This document shows, in pieces, positions 26,931-63,893 of a stretch of DNA of 64,000 nucleotides. The notes beneath the pieces were generated by a model. The model saw only the letters and a list, made by a program, of their open reading frames with translations, ran no database searches and was not told where the DNA came from. A program made the translations under genes and the position numbers. Origin of the DNA: Chrysomallon squamiferum (Eukaryota > Mollusca > Gastropoda > Neomphalida > Peltospiridae); contig CM022667.1 in the NCBI GenBank assembly GCA_012295275.1, positions 13,234,416 to 13,298,415 on the forward strand, given 5' to 3'. The number at the start of each line of letters is the position of its first letter. Positions within the stretch are counted from its first letter, which is position 1.

Positions 26931-28136
26931 TGATGACTGCGATGATGATTAACATAATAATAACAAACATACGACATATACAAACAAACAAACAAACAAA
27001 AAACAAAAAAATAATAATAAATAAATAAATAAATAAATAAAATATTGAAGAAATGTTGCATCTAACCAAATGAACACCGAAGAAATAAATATCATTTTTA
27101 TTTAACAAAACCGTCAACACAATTCTCTATCGACATTTATCAAACTCATTTCTTGCCGGAATGTGGTGTTGCTAACAATTAGCAACAACGACTATTTCAT
27201 ATTTATCCTTTAGATACAAAAACAAACAAACAAACAAACAAACCACACACAACTGCATCGGATAAGCAACTTTAAGAGCCATGTTCAGATCGGGATTTAA
27301 AGATGAATAGCAAAAGATGGCCGTTGCAGCATTTCGTCAAACGTGCAAAAATTCGTAAACTTCATTTTAAATCATTTAGGCTGCCGAGGGATTCACGTTT
27401 TCATCTTTGCTTGGACCCGGAGTAAAATTGTGTTAATGTAATCCCTAGACACAAATATTTTATTTCGGGGCGATTTTTGTACTTGTTGAACTCAAGACAA
27501 CTGTTTGTATTCGAACAGCCGTTTGTGTTGAAAATTCAGGGCCAACCTTTTAACTGGTGTACGTGACGCAGATTCACGGTCATTAATATATGCACGAACG
27601 TGATTCGGCACTTCCCGTCTTTACACAACTGTTCCAATTTAATTTGGTTGAGACGACTTTGCGTTGTAGTTAAATATTCCCGCAAGAACAAATGTTTACG
27701 TCACGACTTAAAGACAACACTTGATTTGTCTCTGCAGCAGACGATATTTTTTTTTTTTTCTCCAACTCCACGTTTGCTATGGCCATTTTCTTCGATCGTT
27801 ATTGTCCCTAACCCAGGAATTTCGACAGATTTACACTTGATCTTGGCATTGCAAATTAGGTAACCAAACTGACAGAGAAATGCATTACCTTGCACTTGCG
27901 TAAATCAGTATTGCTTTGTGATTAACGTAAGTGAGTGTGCGCGAACAAAAGTTACTCTTGTTTAACTGGAGCCGTTGTGGGTTTTGCTACACGTAGCCAT
28001 ATTAAATGTTTACGTATAAATTTCGATGCATTTCCCTTGCAGGGGTGCGATCAAACAACAAGGAGGAATTTAGCATTCCTAGACAATTTACATAAAATGT
28101 CGTAGAATCCTGAATTCTAAGAACATAGCAAATATT

Positions 28137-28138
<2 letters not shown>

Positions 28139-28211
<73 letters not shown>
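28139..28211. repeat. (CT)n microsatellite
   Basis: Perfect CT array. Confidence 0.97.
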
Positions 28212-28212
<1 letters not shown>

Positions 28213-28779
28213 ACGATTAACAAGACGTAAACAATGTTAATACGTCAAACAGTACTATGACATCATCTGGGTGTTATTTTTAGGATCCATTAGAAAAGAA
28301 TTAATCTGATACATTTTTGTCTTACTTTAACAAATTAGGTTATAAGAATGTCATTAATATTTTACAACAACAACAACAGTAATAATAATAGTAATTGTAT
28401 GCATGCATGCATGTCTGTATCTAGATAACAGTACGTATGTAAATATGTATATGTGTGTATGATGTACGTACGTATACGTATGTATTATGTATTTATATAT
28501 GTATGAATGTATGTATGTGTGTCTGTATATGCATGTCTGTAAGTATGTATATTAAAATGAATGTATCACAAAGAACATAAATACAGTCACCAAAACCGCG
28601 CGTTGCGTAATATCACGTGCGTATTCCTAACACAAAAATTAGCGAGTACCAAAAAATGTTTTCCCACCCATCCCTATTTCAAGGCGACAATCATCTTTAA
28701 TGAAGTCGCAACAAACACTTGTAAAGAAAAGAAGAAGAAAAAAAGAAAAATGAAAGAACGAAAAAGAAAAAGAAAGGTT

Positions 28780-29010
28780 GAAAAGTTAAGTAGTTTGCAC
28801 TCTGAACACGGAGATAAGAAAAACCTAGCAGAAACAGTCAGAGACGGGGTAACACTTCGTTACATTCGTGAAAGAAATTCGACATGGCGGTGTCGAGGGA
28901 AAAAGCTCCGACGTAGTAAAGTAAACACGCGACTCACTGAGCGGGGTTTCAGTCTATTGTCGCGGTCACGTGACACTTCGAGAGTTCGTTCGGTGAGACA
29001 AGTTATAACA
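28780..29010. promoter_or_regulatory. CpG-richer patch with YY1-like and palindromic E-box motifs
   Basis: ACATGGCGG (28882-28890) resembles the YY1 element, and GTCACGTGAC (28965-28974) is a perfect 10-bp palindrome around CACGTG. A donor-like CG|GTGAGA follows at 28993. It may be a regulatory element or distant first exon; this is inference. Confidence 0.25.
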
Positions 29011-29672
29011 ATACCACATCGCAATTATTTTCTGACGAAACCTAATTTTAACTTCTTCTTCTTTATTTTTTTTTATTATTATTATTATTATTATTTTTTT
29101 TTTTTAAAAACAGGTGAGATTTTCACCTATTCAGCTTCTCCGATCAGAATCGATCTAGCCACTTGGGAAATTAACCGTTAAAAGGTACTGCAACTATTCT
29201 GTTACGCAGATTTATCTATCTATCTTTCTTTTTTCTTTTCTCGAACGCACCGAATGACCCCTTCTGCGTTTATTGCCGCTAGCATATTATCACCGTAGGC
29301 GTGGTTTAATGTGGTTAATGCTTTCTGTCACTCATGACCAGTAGGCGTGGCTGCCCAATATAATGTCCCCGCCTTGAATTATGAAAAATCACGAATCTTT
29401 GCACTAAAACGAAAACCTTGACGTAGATGTACGTATGGGTGTGTGTTTTCTGGTGCGTGAGGTGTATTCGTACATTCTAATTTTAGGAGTGTATGTGCAT
29501 GCATGTTTGTGTTTGTTTGTGTGTGTTGTATGAGTGTGCGTGTTGTATGAGTGTGCGTGTATGTAGGAACACGCTGGAAAATGTCTGAAAAGTGGTTAAT
29601 AGGTGAGATTGATTATTCGGTCGTCATTGTGGTCGATAACGAAGTTCAACGAGTCCTCATTAAAATGTGATA

Positions 29673-29681
29673 ACAATAGTT

Positions 29682-29721
<40 letters not shown>

Positions 29722-30014
29722 CAGTAATAATAGTAGTAATAAAGTTGTAATAGTAGTAATAGGAGTAGTAGTAGCAGTAGAAGTAGTAGTATTAATATTA
29801 ACTTATGCTATACTACTAGTAGTAGTGGTGGTGGTGGTTGTGGTTGTGGTAGTAGTAGTAGAAACAGTTGTAGGAGTGGTAGTTGTAGCAGAAGTAGTAG
29901 TTGCACCCATAGTAGTAATATTATGTGATGCTGTGATTGTGTTTGTAGATGTAAATGATAGTAGTAATAATGATAATAGTTGAAGTAATAATAGAAATAA
30001 TAGTTATTGTAGTA

Positions 30015-30045
<31 letters not shown>

Positions 30046-30076
30046 CAGTAGTAGTAGTAGTAGTAGTAGTAGTAGT
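29673..30076. repeat. (TAG)n field, imperfect
   Basis: TAG/GTA triplet arrays at 29673-29722 and 30007-30076, with TAG-, TGG- and TAA-rich sequence between them. It generates the Val-, Ser- and Tyr-rich frames. Confidence 0.93.
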
Positions 30077-30179
30077 TAGCTGTCCAGGTATGATCACACT
30101 TCACAATAGTTAATATAAAACATTCTCATTAAATAGGATTAGAAGAAAGGAGAAATTTTTAAATGCGTAATCAAAAGTA

Positions 30180-30370
30180 CATATATGTGTGTATATTTGT
30201 GTGTATGTATGTCTGTATGTCTATATATATATATATATGTATATGTATGTGTGTATGTGTGTGTGTATGTATGTGTGTGTATATATATATATGTGTGTGT
30301 GTGTATGTGTGTATGTATGTATGTATGTGTGTACATGTATGTATGTACGTATGTAAGTATGTATGTAAAC
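30180..30370. repeat. (TG)n/(TATG)n/(TA)n field
   Basis: GT- and TATG-rich degenerate arrays. Confidence 0.93.
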
Positions 30371-30624
30371 AAGTGGAAAGACACGGGTTGAAAGTGACCG
30401 AGTTGTTTGACACTACATCTAGTGCTGAAACATCTGTTTGAAATGTGATAGTATCTCCGTATATTAAACATATTTTCATAAACCCAGTATCGATCGCTGA
30501 TGGCCAAGTCGATTACATCCAGTGATGTCATTGTACGATGGTAAATCGTATGGCGAAGTTGCACCGAGTTTAAACACCTTTAGATTCAAAATACTTTAGG
30601 CGCGTGTAGAAGGTTCGGAATCAG

Positions 30625-30720
30625 AAGATGAAGAAGAAGAAGAAGATAATAATGATGGTGATGACAAAAAAAAGAAGAAGATGATGATGATGGTGATGAT
30701 TACAGTAATAATAATGATGA
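30625..30720. repeat. (GAA)n/(GAT)n tract
   Basis: GAAGAAGAAG then GATGATGGTGATGA-type triplets. Confidence 0.88.
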
Positions 30721-31154
30721 TGGTAGCAGTGAAGAAACAACGAAGAACACAGCAACAATTATTTTATTTTATTCTTTTGTTGTTTTAATTATTTTTTAAA
30801 TTTGTTTTTTAAATTCTCCTAAATTTAATCTCTCCATTATAAATTTGCAAATTATATTCCGGCCCACCACCTGTGTTCAGTATAAGGTGATAACTAATCG
30901 AAACAGGTGAAAATTAGAACTTCACCTGTGATTATCTTCGCAGGTGTTCTGTCCGAATGACATTACTTACGTCCTCACACGGTGGCGTAACGCCGCGTGA
31001 CGTAGTGCCGTGGAACGCCCTCTAGCGACGATTTCGTTAACTTTATTAACAATTAATACACTTGCATCTGTGTTTTGAGGATCCATTTAAACAGGTAAGA
31101 ATTAATTTACAAACAGGTTGAATGTAGATGGTTCATTCTTAATTGCAGTATAAG

Positions 31155-31259
<105 letters not shown>

Positions 31260-31640
31260 ATAATCTTCCCAAAGCTATTTTATGACTTTTAATAAAAAAA
31301 AAAAAAAAAGTATTTCTTTGTTTCATTATATACTGGTAAAAAAATAAACAATAAACAAACTGTTTAATAAAACAAATTAACAAGAGTTCAAAGCAATATT
31401 CAAACTCACAACACAATCCTTTTCTTTGTGCATATTCTCTCCTGTGACACCTAATAAATTTACAGAATGAATTTTAAAACGAAAAAAAAAATTAGTTTCT
31501 GCACAATTTACGCTCTATGTTACGCCCTATAAATGAATAAATGTAAATTTGGTAAACATAATTATGGATATACACTATCGCAAACCCTTTGTTTTCATCA
31601 AAAAGAACAAAAAATGTAAGTGATATTTTTCTAGTCAAGA

Positions 31641-31672
<32 letters not shown>

Positions 31673-31909
31673 CAGCAGCAGTAGTAGTTGTAATATACAG
31701 TCGTAGTGATAGTAGTGACGGCAGTATATGCGCAGAAACAGTATTTATTTTTATTAGTTTATTTATTTAAACAGATGTCGCAGTGGTAGTAGTTGTGAAG
31801 GTGTTAAGGTGGAGAAAAATGTAAAATTAACAGGTTTATTTTCACGATATCCAGTTAATTGTTAGTCAATACTTTTATTAATAACAACTGTTTAGTACTA
31901 CATGTCACG

Positions 31910-31912
<3 letters not shown>

Positions 31913-31967
<55 letters not shown>
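31913..31967. repeat. (GA)n microsatellite
   Basis: Perfect GA array. Confidence 0.97.
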
Positions 31968-31969
<2 letters not shown>

Positions 31970-32279
31970 AAATATATACTACGAGACACACATACATATT
32001 CATTCATGATAATTTATATACCAGAAAAAAAAATCGTGTATCAATTTGTCAATGAACAACCGGCAACTAATAAAAGCAAAATATTGCTCTGTATCAAAGA
32101 CCCGTTCATCATCTAACCCTCCCCTCAACCCGCGCTACTACTATCAACTCTAACTCTGCTAACAAGATACACCACCACCTTTACTGTACAATGACCGTTT
32201 GTAAAAAAAAAAAAATTTTTTTTTTTTTTTTTTTTACCACCCTTTAGGTCTCAACGTGTCTCATTCACTAAAAAATCTT

Positions 32280-32764
32280 TTTTGACAGAATGCAGCGCCC
32301 ATTTCTCGACGAGCTGGCGTGTCTAACACCGGCGAAACTCGTTGTGGTTGGATGGTTCAACGCAGGGCAGAGACGTACCGTACAGATTCTCGCTCGCTTC
32401 TCTCCGCGTCTCGTGGGCCCCCTTCGAGACCGCTTTACCAATCCGTGTTTACCGTGGTGCGATCGCACTCCGCTGACCCTATTTAAATGATTTCACCGCC
32501 GGCCAACTGCGACAGAGCGAACTCGTTTGGCCGTGGACGGGCTTGCCAAGCATACGTCACTGAGACAGCGAGCGCCACTCGCACGGTTAGCGAGTCAGCC
32601 GCCTTTTTCGTGGATCTCTCGTTTGAGCGGACGATTCTGTTTGTCACACCGCATCGTGCAGTCAGTTACCAGTTACAGGCTGCGTTCTACTACGACTCGC
32701 AGTTGTTATTACTACTACTACTACTACTACGACTGTTCGCTGCTGCTACTACGTTACTACTTAT

Positions 32765-32799
<35 letters not shown>

Positions 32800-33141
32800 T
32801 CACCGCTGCTGCTGCTGCTTCTACTACCGTTAAATACTGCTATCCACACACCTTTCTCTGATTGGTTCTTAAACGGCCGTCACACGGGAAATCCTAATAC
32901 GAGAGAAGATTAAAAAAAATATTTTATTTACATCGGAAGAGTGAGAGAGAACGAGAGACGGAGAGAGAGAGAGAGAGAGAGAGAGACCACGGTGGTTTGG
33001 TGTATGGCTTCTTTCTGTTTTGTTGTTTTCTACTGAGTGTGTCGGCTTCGAGGACTCTTTTGTTTTTAAGGACCGTGTTAAAAAAAAAAAAAAAAAACCC
33101 TCAGGACCCAAGGTGCAGATAATTCGTGACATTTTTGAACC
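32280..33141 (+). promoter_or_regulatory. Probable promoter and 5' UTR of the P450 gene
   Basis: The sequence changes from repeat-laden AT-rich DNA to a CpG-richer block around 32285-32660. A TATTTAAA element sits at 32480-32487, so transcription might start near 32510; an AP-1-like GAGTCAG lies at about 32587. The presumed leader then runs through a (TAC/TGC)n stretch (32703-32830), a (GA)n tract near 32960-32985 and a poly-A run at 33080-33098 before the ATG. A spliced leader cannot be excluded. Transcription start and boundaries are inference. Confidence 0.45.
32703..32832. repeat. (TAC)n/(TGC)n tract in the putative P450 leader
   Basis: Triplet repeats with a short TGCTGC block. They are open in several frames but outside the P450 coding frame. 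Confidence 0.9.
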
Positions 33142-57619
<24,478 letters not shown>

Positions 57620-58135
57620 ACGAATTTAAGAAAAGGAAGAATTTACGAACAAAACAGAAGCAACAATGGCGGAAAAGTAACAAAAACTGAAGAAACATCG
57701 CAATAGACAATCATAATTCGAACAAAATAAGAAAAAATAATAAAAAAAAAAAAGAAAAGAAAAACAAAAAGAAAATACTTTGTCCAGTTTGAAGAACTTC
57801 GTGTGTTCATTTGGTCACGTGACAATAATAACAATACATAGAGCCACCTTTACTTCAACTTTGACTTTTAAAACAAAAAATGGATGAACAAAAAAATTAG
57901 AGAGAAGGTTGTAATATAGTAACAACGCATGGTATACTCAGGGTTAATGAAAATGATTTTTTTTTTTTTTTTAAAAACGAAACTAATGACACAAGAACTG
58001 TGCCCTCATTTTTTGTGACGAAATGTGGTGATGTTGTGTATATAGAAATGACGTCATGTGACTATTAGTTTTTACCCATTCTGTGCATATTCACGAAATC
58101 AGTGTATGGCAATAAATAATTTATTCAGTGTATTT
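57620..58135 (+). other. Probable 3' UTR of the P450 gene
   Basis: About 0.5 kb of AT-rich sequence between the TAA and the AATAAA signal, with A-runs at 57720-57770 and a T-run at 57957-57972. The 3' end is placed just after the polyadenylation signal, by inference. Confidence 0.55.
58111..58116 (+). terminator. Polyadenylation signal AATAAA
   Basis: AATAAA followed 15-30 nt later by a T-rich stretch (58131-58146), the usual arrangement of hexamer and downstream U-rich element. It is the best-placed signal after the stop codon. A-rich stretches nearer the stop (57727-57750) lack a clean hexamer and downstream element. Confidence 0.6.
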
Positions 58136-58413
58136 TTTTTTTTTTTCAATACTTATTATTATTATTTTATTTTTTTTATTATTATTATTCCTGTGACTTT
58201 TTAAATTTTCGAGGGTGACAGGCGGACATTGTTTAAAACCACCACATGCTGCATATTGTGGACAATTGATACCAAAGACAGGGTGGTCGGATTTTGGAGT
58301 AACGGGTATGTTTGATTCTAATTGTGTAAAACGACAATATATATACATATGTGTATATGTATGTATGTATACAGTAGCATGTAGTTAATGATAATGATAG
58401 CCTGTGTTTAGAT

Positions 58414-58415
<2 letters not shown>

Positions 58416-58448
<33 letters not shown>

Positions 58449-58470
58449 ATTATTATTATTATTATTATTA
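58416..58470. repeat. (ATT)n array
   Basis: ATT run with one TATAATTAT interruption. Confidence 0.94.
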
Positions 58471-58724
58471 AGAAGTGCATTTGACTTCTTTTGTCTACCT
58501 CTTAACAAATATTCATTGGAGGCTTGTCTTAATTTTTCAAAAAGCTAACGAAAAACAGAAATAAAAGAATATAAGTTTATCGATTCCACGGTTTGAGGAT
58601 TCAAATCAAACATTTCTTTATTTAAAAAAAAAAAGCAACAACATTATTATTATTATTATTATTTTAAACAGAGTAAAAAGAACAAGAACATTATTTAAAA
58701 TATTGAGAAACCTATACGATTTGG

Positions 58725-59185
58725 TACGCACGATAATCGATATATTTGGCTATTTAGATTGTTGACTGTACATACACGATTATCGATAACTATTTATAAA
58801 GTATTGTGTACAAACCCTAGATTCTGATAACTGCACTGTTGATATGTGTATACGATCATCAGCAACGTTAAGAAAATAGAATATCATATATGCTGTTACC
58901 GGTATTGTTAAACAGTTGAATATAATATGTATAAACGATTATCGATACTTATCCAAGGAAATACGATTATCGATATAGCTAATTAAATTGTTGATAATAT
59001 CTATCGGTACCTTTAACACCCTTTAAACATCACTTAAGTATGATTATCAATAACAGTTCACAACATATGTATATACAACTATCGGTATCGTTATCAAACC
59101 GTATTAATTTTTTATGATTATTCATAGCGAAAGTTGATAATATGTACATACGATTATCGATAGTGATATCTACACACTGAATCGT
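58725..59185. repeat. Degenerate minisatellite containing CGATTATCGATA
   Basis: The 12-mer CGATTATCGATA occurs exactly at 58777-58788, 58936-58947, 58964-58975 and 59151-59162. Diverged forms lie near 58733, 58847, 59040 and 59080. GTTGATAATATGTA(T/C)ATA-like linkers recur between them. Confidence 0.75.
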
Positions 59186-59455
59186 ATTGATTATAGATTT
59201 TTGTCGACCCTATTACTTACTTTCCGATGTTGTTCGATCCAGTTAGGCTGTGACATATAAATGTATGGTATTTTAATAATCAGGTGGTATTGAAAAAAAT
59301 AAAAATAAAATAAAAAATAATTAATTATACATGCGTTATTTGTAAAACGACGGTTCGATGTGAATCCGCGATCCTTAAGTGTTGTAGCTCTGTATATAAT
59401 CACAATGCTCACTAGATGGTTTTTATTTATTTATTTTTAAATTACAATTACTATT

Positions 59456-59487
59456 ACTATTATTATTGTTATTATTATTATTATTGA

Positions 59488-59524
<37 letters not shown>

Positions 59525-59530
59525 TATTAT
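59456..59530. repeat. (ATT)n array
   Basis: ATT repeats with few variants. Confidence 0.94.
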
Positions 59531-59818
59531 TAATTTTTTACTTTTTAACTTTGTTTTATTTTATTTTATTTCATCTATCTCGCATTTTAAAATCTTCAAA
59601 ATTTTTAACCTAATTATTACTCAGTTTTTAATTTTTGTTAAATTATTATTGAATTAATAATTTATTATTGTTTTAATTTAATTTCATTAAATTATTTATT
59701 TCCTTGTTTTATATAATTTATTTAAGCCTTAATTACTTTAAAAAAATATATATTTAAAACAAATTTAATTCATTAATTTCATTAGTTTCATTTATTTATT
59801 TATTTTATAATTATTAAA

Positions 59819-59896
59819 TTATTATTATTATTATTATTATTATTATTTCTATTATTATTACTATTATTATTATTATTACTATTATTTTATTACTAC

Positions 59897-59943
<47 letters not shown>
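59819..59943. repeat. (ATT)n array
   Basis: ATT repeats with ACT variants, perfect in the last 45 bp. Confidence 0.95.
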
Positions 59944-60112
59944 GTTGTTTTTAAGGTTTTATTGCAGTATTACTTCTATGATTGTACCTCTTCTAACGAC
60001 ACATGATTTTTATTTTGTTTCATATTTAAGTGATTAAAAGTGACAGGAACTTTCATTGTTGTTTGTCGTTTTGTTTCTTTCTCTTATTAAAATAAAATAA
60101 ACTGATGACATA

Positions 60113-60255
<143 letters not shown>

Positions 60256-60527
60256 GTTAAGGTACTTTTAACAAAAAGCATCATAATACAGATTAGTTTT
60301 CGATCATCGGTTATTGAATATCCAATATTCGGTCATTCAAAATATATTTAAGCTACATCGGGGGAAGAAAAAAAAAACTGAGGGCGTCTTTGAAAACGAC
60401 CTGCAAAATTAAATCTTAGATTACATTTTTGTGTTAGGCTTATATTACTGAATTTCACTAGGTTATCACCTTAAACCGACATGATTACTATCCAAACATA
60501 TAATTAAAAATGTTAGTTCTCGAAATG

Positions 60528-60643
<116 letters not shown>

Positions 60644-60697
60644 ACTTTTAATTGTGTTCGGCTTGAGAACTGACTATTATGACGTACACAAGAGCGT

Positions 60698-60830
60698 TCT
60701 TAAACCTTTGAGTACGTCAGTGAACCTTTGAGAACACCTCCGGGCACAAATGAACCTTCGAGGAACCTCCTTGAGAACTTGTTGAGTATTCGAGGACATC
60801 GTTGGAAGAGAACTGACCTTCTGAACTGGA
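60698..60830. repeat. Degenerate short repeat, motif TGAACCTTTGAG
   Basis: AACCTTTGAGTACGTCAG, GAACCTTTGAGAACACCT, GAACCTTCGAGGAACCT and weaker copies (TTGAGAACTTG, TTCGAGGACATCG) occur in succession. Confidence 0.6.
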
Positions 60831-62519
60831 CACTAGAACATGCGGAATTTCAACACTCTTTGTCAAGACAGTGCCGTGACAAATGAGCTTTCATCACATA
60901 ATTAAAATGTTACTGCTTCGCTGTAATCACATAATTATTTATGATATAATGAAACTGAAGATACCAAGTTGGATACTCGGTTATTAGTGGTTGAAAATGA
61001 TTACGATATACACAATAGAGTGGAACTATATTTTAAAGAGGCATGGAAAATTAGAAAACAAGCAGAAGGGGTAGTAATATAAACACATGATTTTAGATAG
61101 ATAGATAGATAGATAGAGGGAAGAAAGGAAGAGACATATAGATAGATATAAAATACTATACTGAAAGAAAACATATATATTATTTTAGAAAAACAGAAAA
61201 CAAAGAAAAGAATAATCAAAGAAAAGAAACAAATAAATAAAATAAAAAGAAAAGAAGACACAAAGAAAAATGAAACAAAAAAAAGAAGAAAGGAAATAAG
61301 AGAACAAAACAGGAAGACAAAAGGAAAGATGAAAATGAAAAAGATGAAGAAAAAAGAAATAGGAAAGTAAAAGAAAGACGATTCGAAGAAAAAAAAAAAA
61401 GAAAGAACGAAAGAAGAAAGAAAGAAGGAAAGAAGGACAAACAAAAGAGAAAAAAAAACCAGAAAAAAAAAAAAATAGGTTGGCCTTGGGAAAAAGTAAC
61501 AAAAATATTTAAACCTAAATATTTCTTCTTCAAACAGGAAATGAATAATGCAAACGAAACAAAACGGATCGGAGTTTGACGAAATAAATTTGGATTACCG
61601 CGATAAAAAATTTTATCGTCAAATTTCGACGAATGCAGCCCGAGTTAAATTCCCGGATGTGCCACGTTGACATCGGTGTGTCACTCCGCGGCCGTCTTCG
61701 CGCGTGTTTACTGATCACCCTTTAATCATTTCGCCGTCACAACTTCATGTGTTTGTGCTAGCTCGAGCCGCTTTGGCGCATTTTAGACCCGTCTTGAAGT
61801 TAATACAACAGACCTTCGCCAAGACCGGGTCACTTCAGCCAGGTGTGTTGTGAAGAAAAAAATAAAATAAAGGTGGGAACATCGGCGAATGAAAATATTC
61901 CCATCCGCCATTACCATTCCCGAGGTTGCACTGATGTGAAATATTTCTCGGACGCGATCGGGTTGACATCTCTTCGGGCTTGTAAGCAAATATATAATTC
62001 CATAGCCTATAGATGGGGAAAAGAGTATCAACAGTTTTTGATGGGAACTGTGTTATATGACACATATCATGGTTTGCTATGAAAAAAAAAAAAATGAAAA
62101 AAAAAACCAAACAAACAAAAAAATCATTTCTTTTTTCAAATGTTAAAACAAAGATAATAATAAATGTTTATTTGTTCCTTCCTTTTCTGTTATTACTGTT
62201 ATGTTCTTCATAATATAGCAGTAGTAATTACGATGGTGATGATGACGATGACGATGATGATAATGATCATGACGATGATGATAGCTCAGAGGGAAAGAAT
62301 ATAATAAATTTGCTACAAAAACCTAAAGTTATTTCCGGCCGTTTAAATCTTGATTTACTGAAAATGTTGTTCATATCGTTTTTCAGAATTTTTGCATATT
62401 GTTCTGGTTCTAATTGATTCTCTTTGCTGATGAACAAAGCGAACAAATGCAGGCAATAACAGTGTCCTTTATGTCAACGTTTAGAACAAATACTGAATGT
62501 ACATATACATATATATATG

Positions 62520-62700
62520 TATACATATGTGTATATGTATGTATGTCTATACATAAGTATATATTAATTTGTGTTTTACAGATGTATGCGTATATGTGCG
62601 TGTGAACGTAAGTATGTATGTATGTGTGTGTGCATGTATGCATGCATGTATGTATGTATGTATGTTTGTATGCATGTATGTATGTACGTATGTGCATGTT
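62520..62700. repeat. (TATG)n/(CATG)n field
   Basis: Degenerate TATG, TGTG and CATG arrays, densest at 62612-62690. Confidence 0.92.
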
Positions 62701-63125
62701 TATGTATGAATTTCCCAACCAGTGTTCTCGTTATCAAATGTCCTGCTATGTCTTTGCCTAAATGAATAAGCGAACAAAGAAACCTGCTGCTAGCAGGAAA
62801 AAATATTATCTGTATGTTCCACAGCTGTATATATAAATATATATATATACATATACACATATATATGAAATCAAAGAAGAGTATATTAAAATCTTAAAGG
62901 GACATTAAATCAAGTATGCCTTTCTTCTTCCAACACGCACACATAGATACACACATAAATTAAGCAAAGCCTATCTTAATCTACTGTAATATACTGTAAT
63001 ATATTGTTGTCTCACGTACAGTTTGTTTCAGAACGGATAATGATAGGAAACCTTCTGCCACCAACCAGTCGGTTACTCTTTTCTTGTTAACAGCAAGCCG
63101 TCTTTTATGTGTACTTTTATAGACA

Positions 63126-63129
<4 letters not shown>

Positions 63130-63160
<31 letters not shown>
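63130..63160. repeat. (CA)n microsatellite
   Basis: Perfect CA run of about 30 bp. Confidence 0.95.
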
Positions 63161-63162
<2 letters not shown>

Positions 63163-63469
63163 ACATATATATATAGATGCATGCACCCACGACTACGACG
63201 TGCTCTGATCTAAAATACCATTCACAAGAACCACGTCTGCTCAGACTGCTGGTTTATACGTGCTACGTAACACCTTTTCGCTGCCTAGCACTTTTTAATT
63301 CTGTGTTGTTTTTTTCTCTCTCTCTCTCTGTCTCTCTTTTAAAAAAAAAAAAAAAAAAAAAAAAGAAAAGAAGAAGAAAAAAAAAAAAGAGAGAGGTACT
63401 TTTATACCACGAAGACAAACACAATTTGATAATTGTTCGTTTCGCAACAAAACGTCGTCTGTTCAGAAA

Positions 63470-63800
63470 TCCGCGGACGTCGTACAACGTGTCACCCGCC
63501 GACGAGTGTCGCAAACTTCGCCATAATTCCGGTTAAATCAGGCACGAAAGACCGAGCGATACTCGCCCCTCCCCCCGCTCACGCCGCGTCCCCCCACCAT
63601 CCTGCCGCGTCCCCCCAATCCCGCTCGACAAAAAAAAAAAAAAAAAAACCCACAACATGTTGACAGGTTGTTTTTTAACAAAGCGGCCTTACATGCAAGG
63701 CAAATAATGAAAGTGACACTAGCAGTCGCGACAATTGGCTTTTCAGAAACCGGAAGTGTGGTGAGCGTTGCTCTGCGCATGCTCGGTCATCTTCTTATTT
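63470..63800. promoter_or_regulatory. Candidate CpG-rich promoter of a neighbouring gene
   Basis: C+G-rich and CpG-dense compared with the rest. Within 50 bp lie an inverted CCAAT (ATTGG, 63734-63738), a perfect ETS/GABP-type site ACCGGAAGTG (63749-63758) and an NRF1-like TGCGCATGC (63774-63782). C-rich runs at 63565-63624 include GCCGCGTCCCCCC twice. This combination is typical of housekeeping promoters, so a gene may start in or beyond the last few hundred bases; none is visible in the window. Confidence 0.45.
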
Positions 63801-63878
63801 GCCCGATGAATCGCTTGACCTGTTTTTTTTTTTTCCCCCCCACCCCTTCTTCTGCGAGGGATGCACATTGTGGTTTTC

Positions 63879-63893
63879 TCAGTAGGTGGCGCT
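63879..63893 (+). promoter_or_regulatory. CTCF-like motif
   Basis: TCAGTAGGTGGCGCT matches 14 of 15 positions of CCASYAGRKGGCRSY; only the first base differs. Confidence 0.4.

Noticed and set aside
28561-29181. 206-aa open frame, Lys/Arg-rich
   Set aside because: Longest non-dinucleotide frame outside the P450, but it crosses A/G-rich and (ATT)n tracts, has no recognisable domain and reads like chance openness.
29603-29983. 126-aa Ser/Val-rich frame
   Set aside because: Translation of a degenerate (TAG)n/(GTA)n field.
32290-32490. 66-aa plus-strand and 66-aa minus-strand frames upstream of the P450
   Set aside because: They lie in the putative promoter CpG block, are open on both strands and match nothing recognised.
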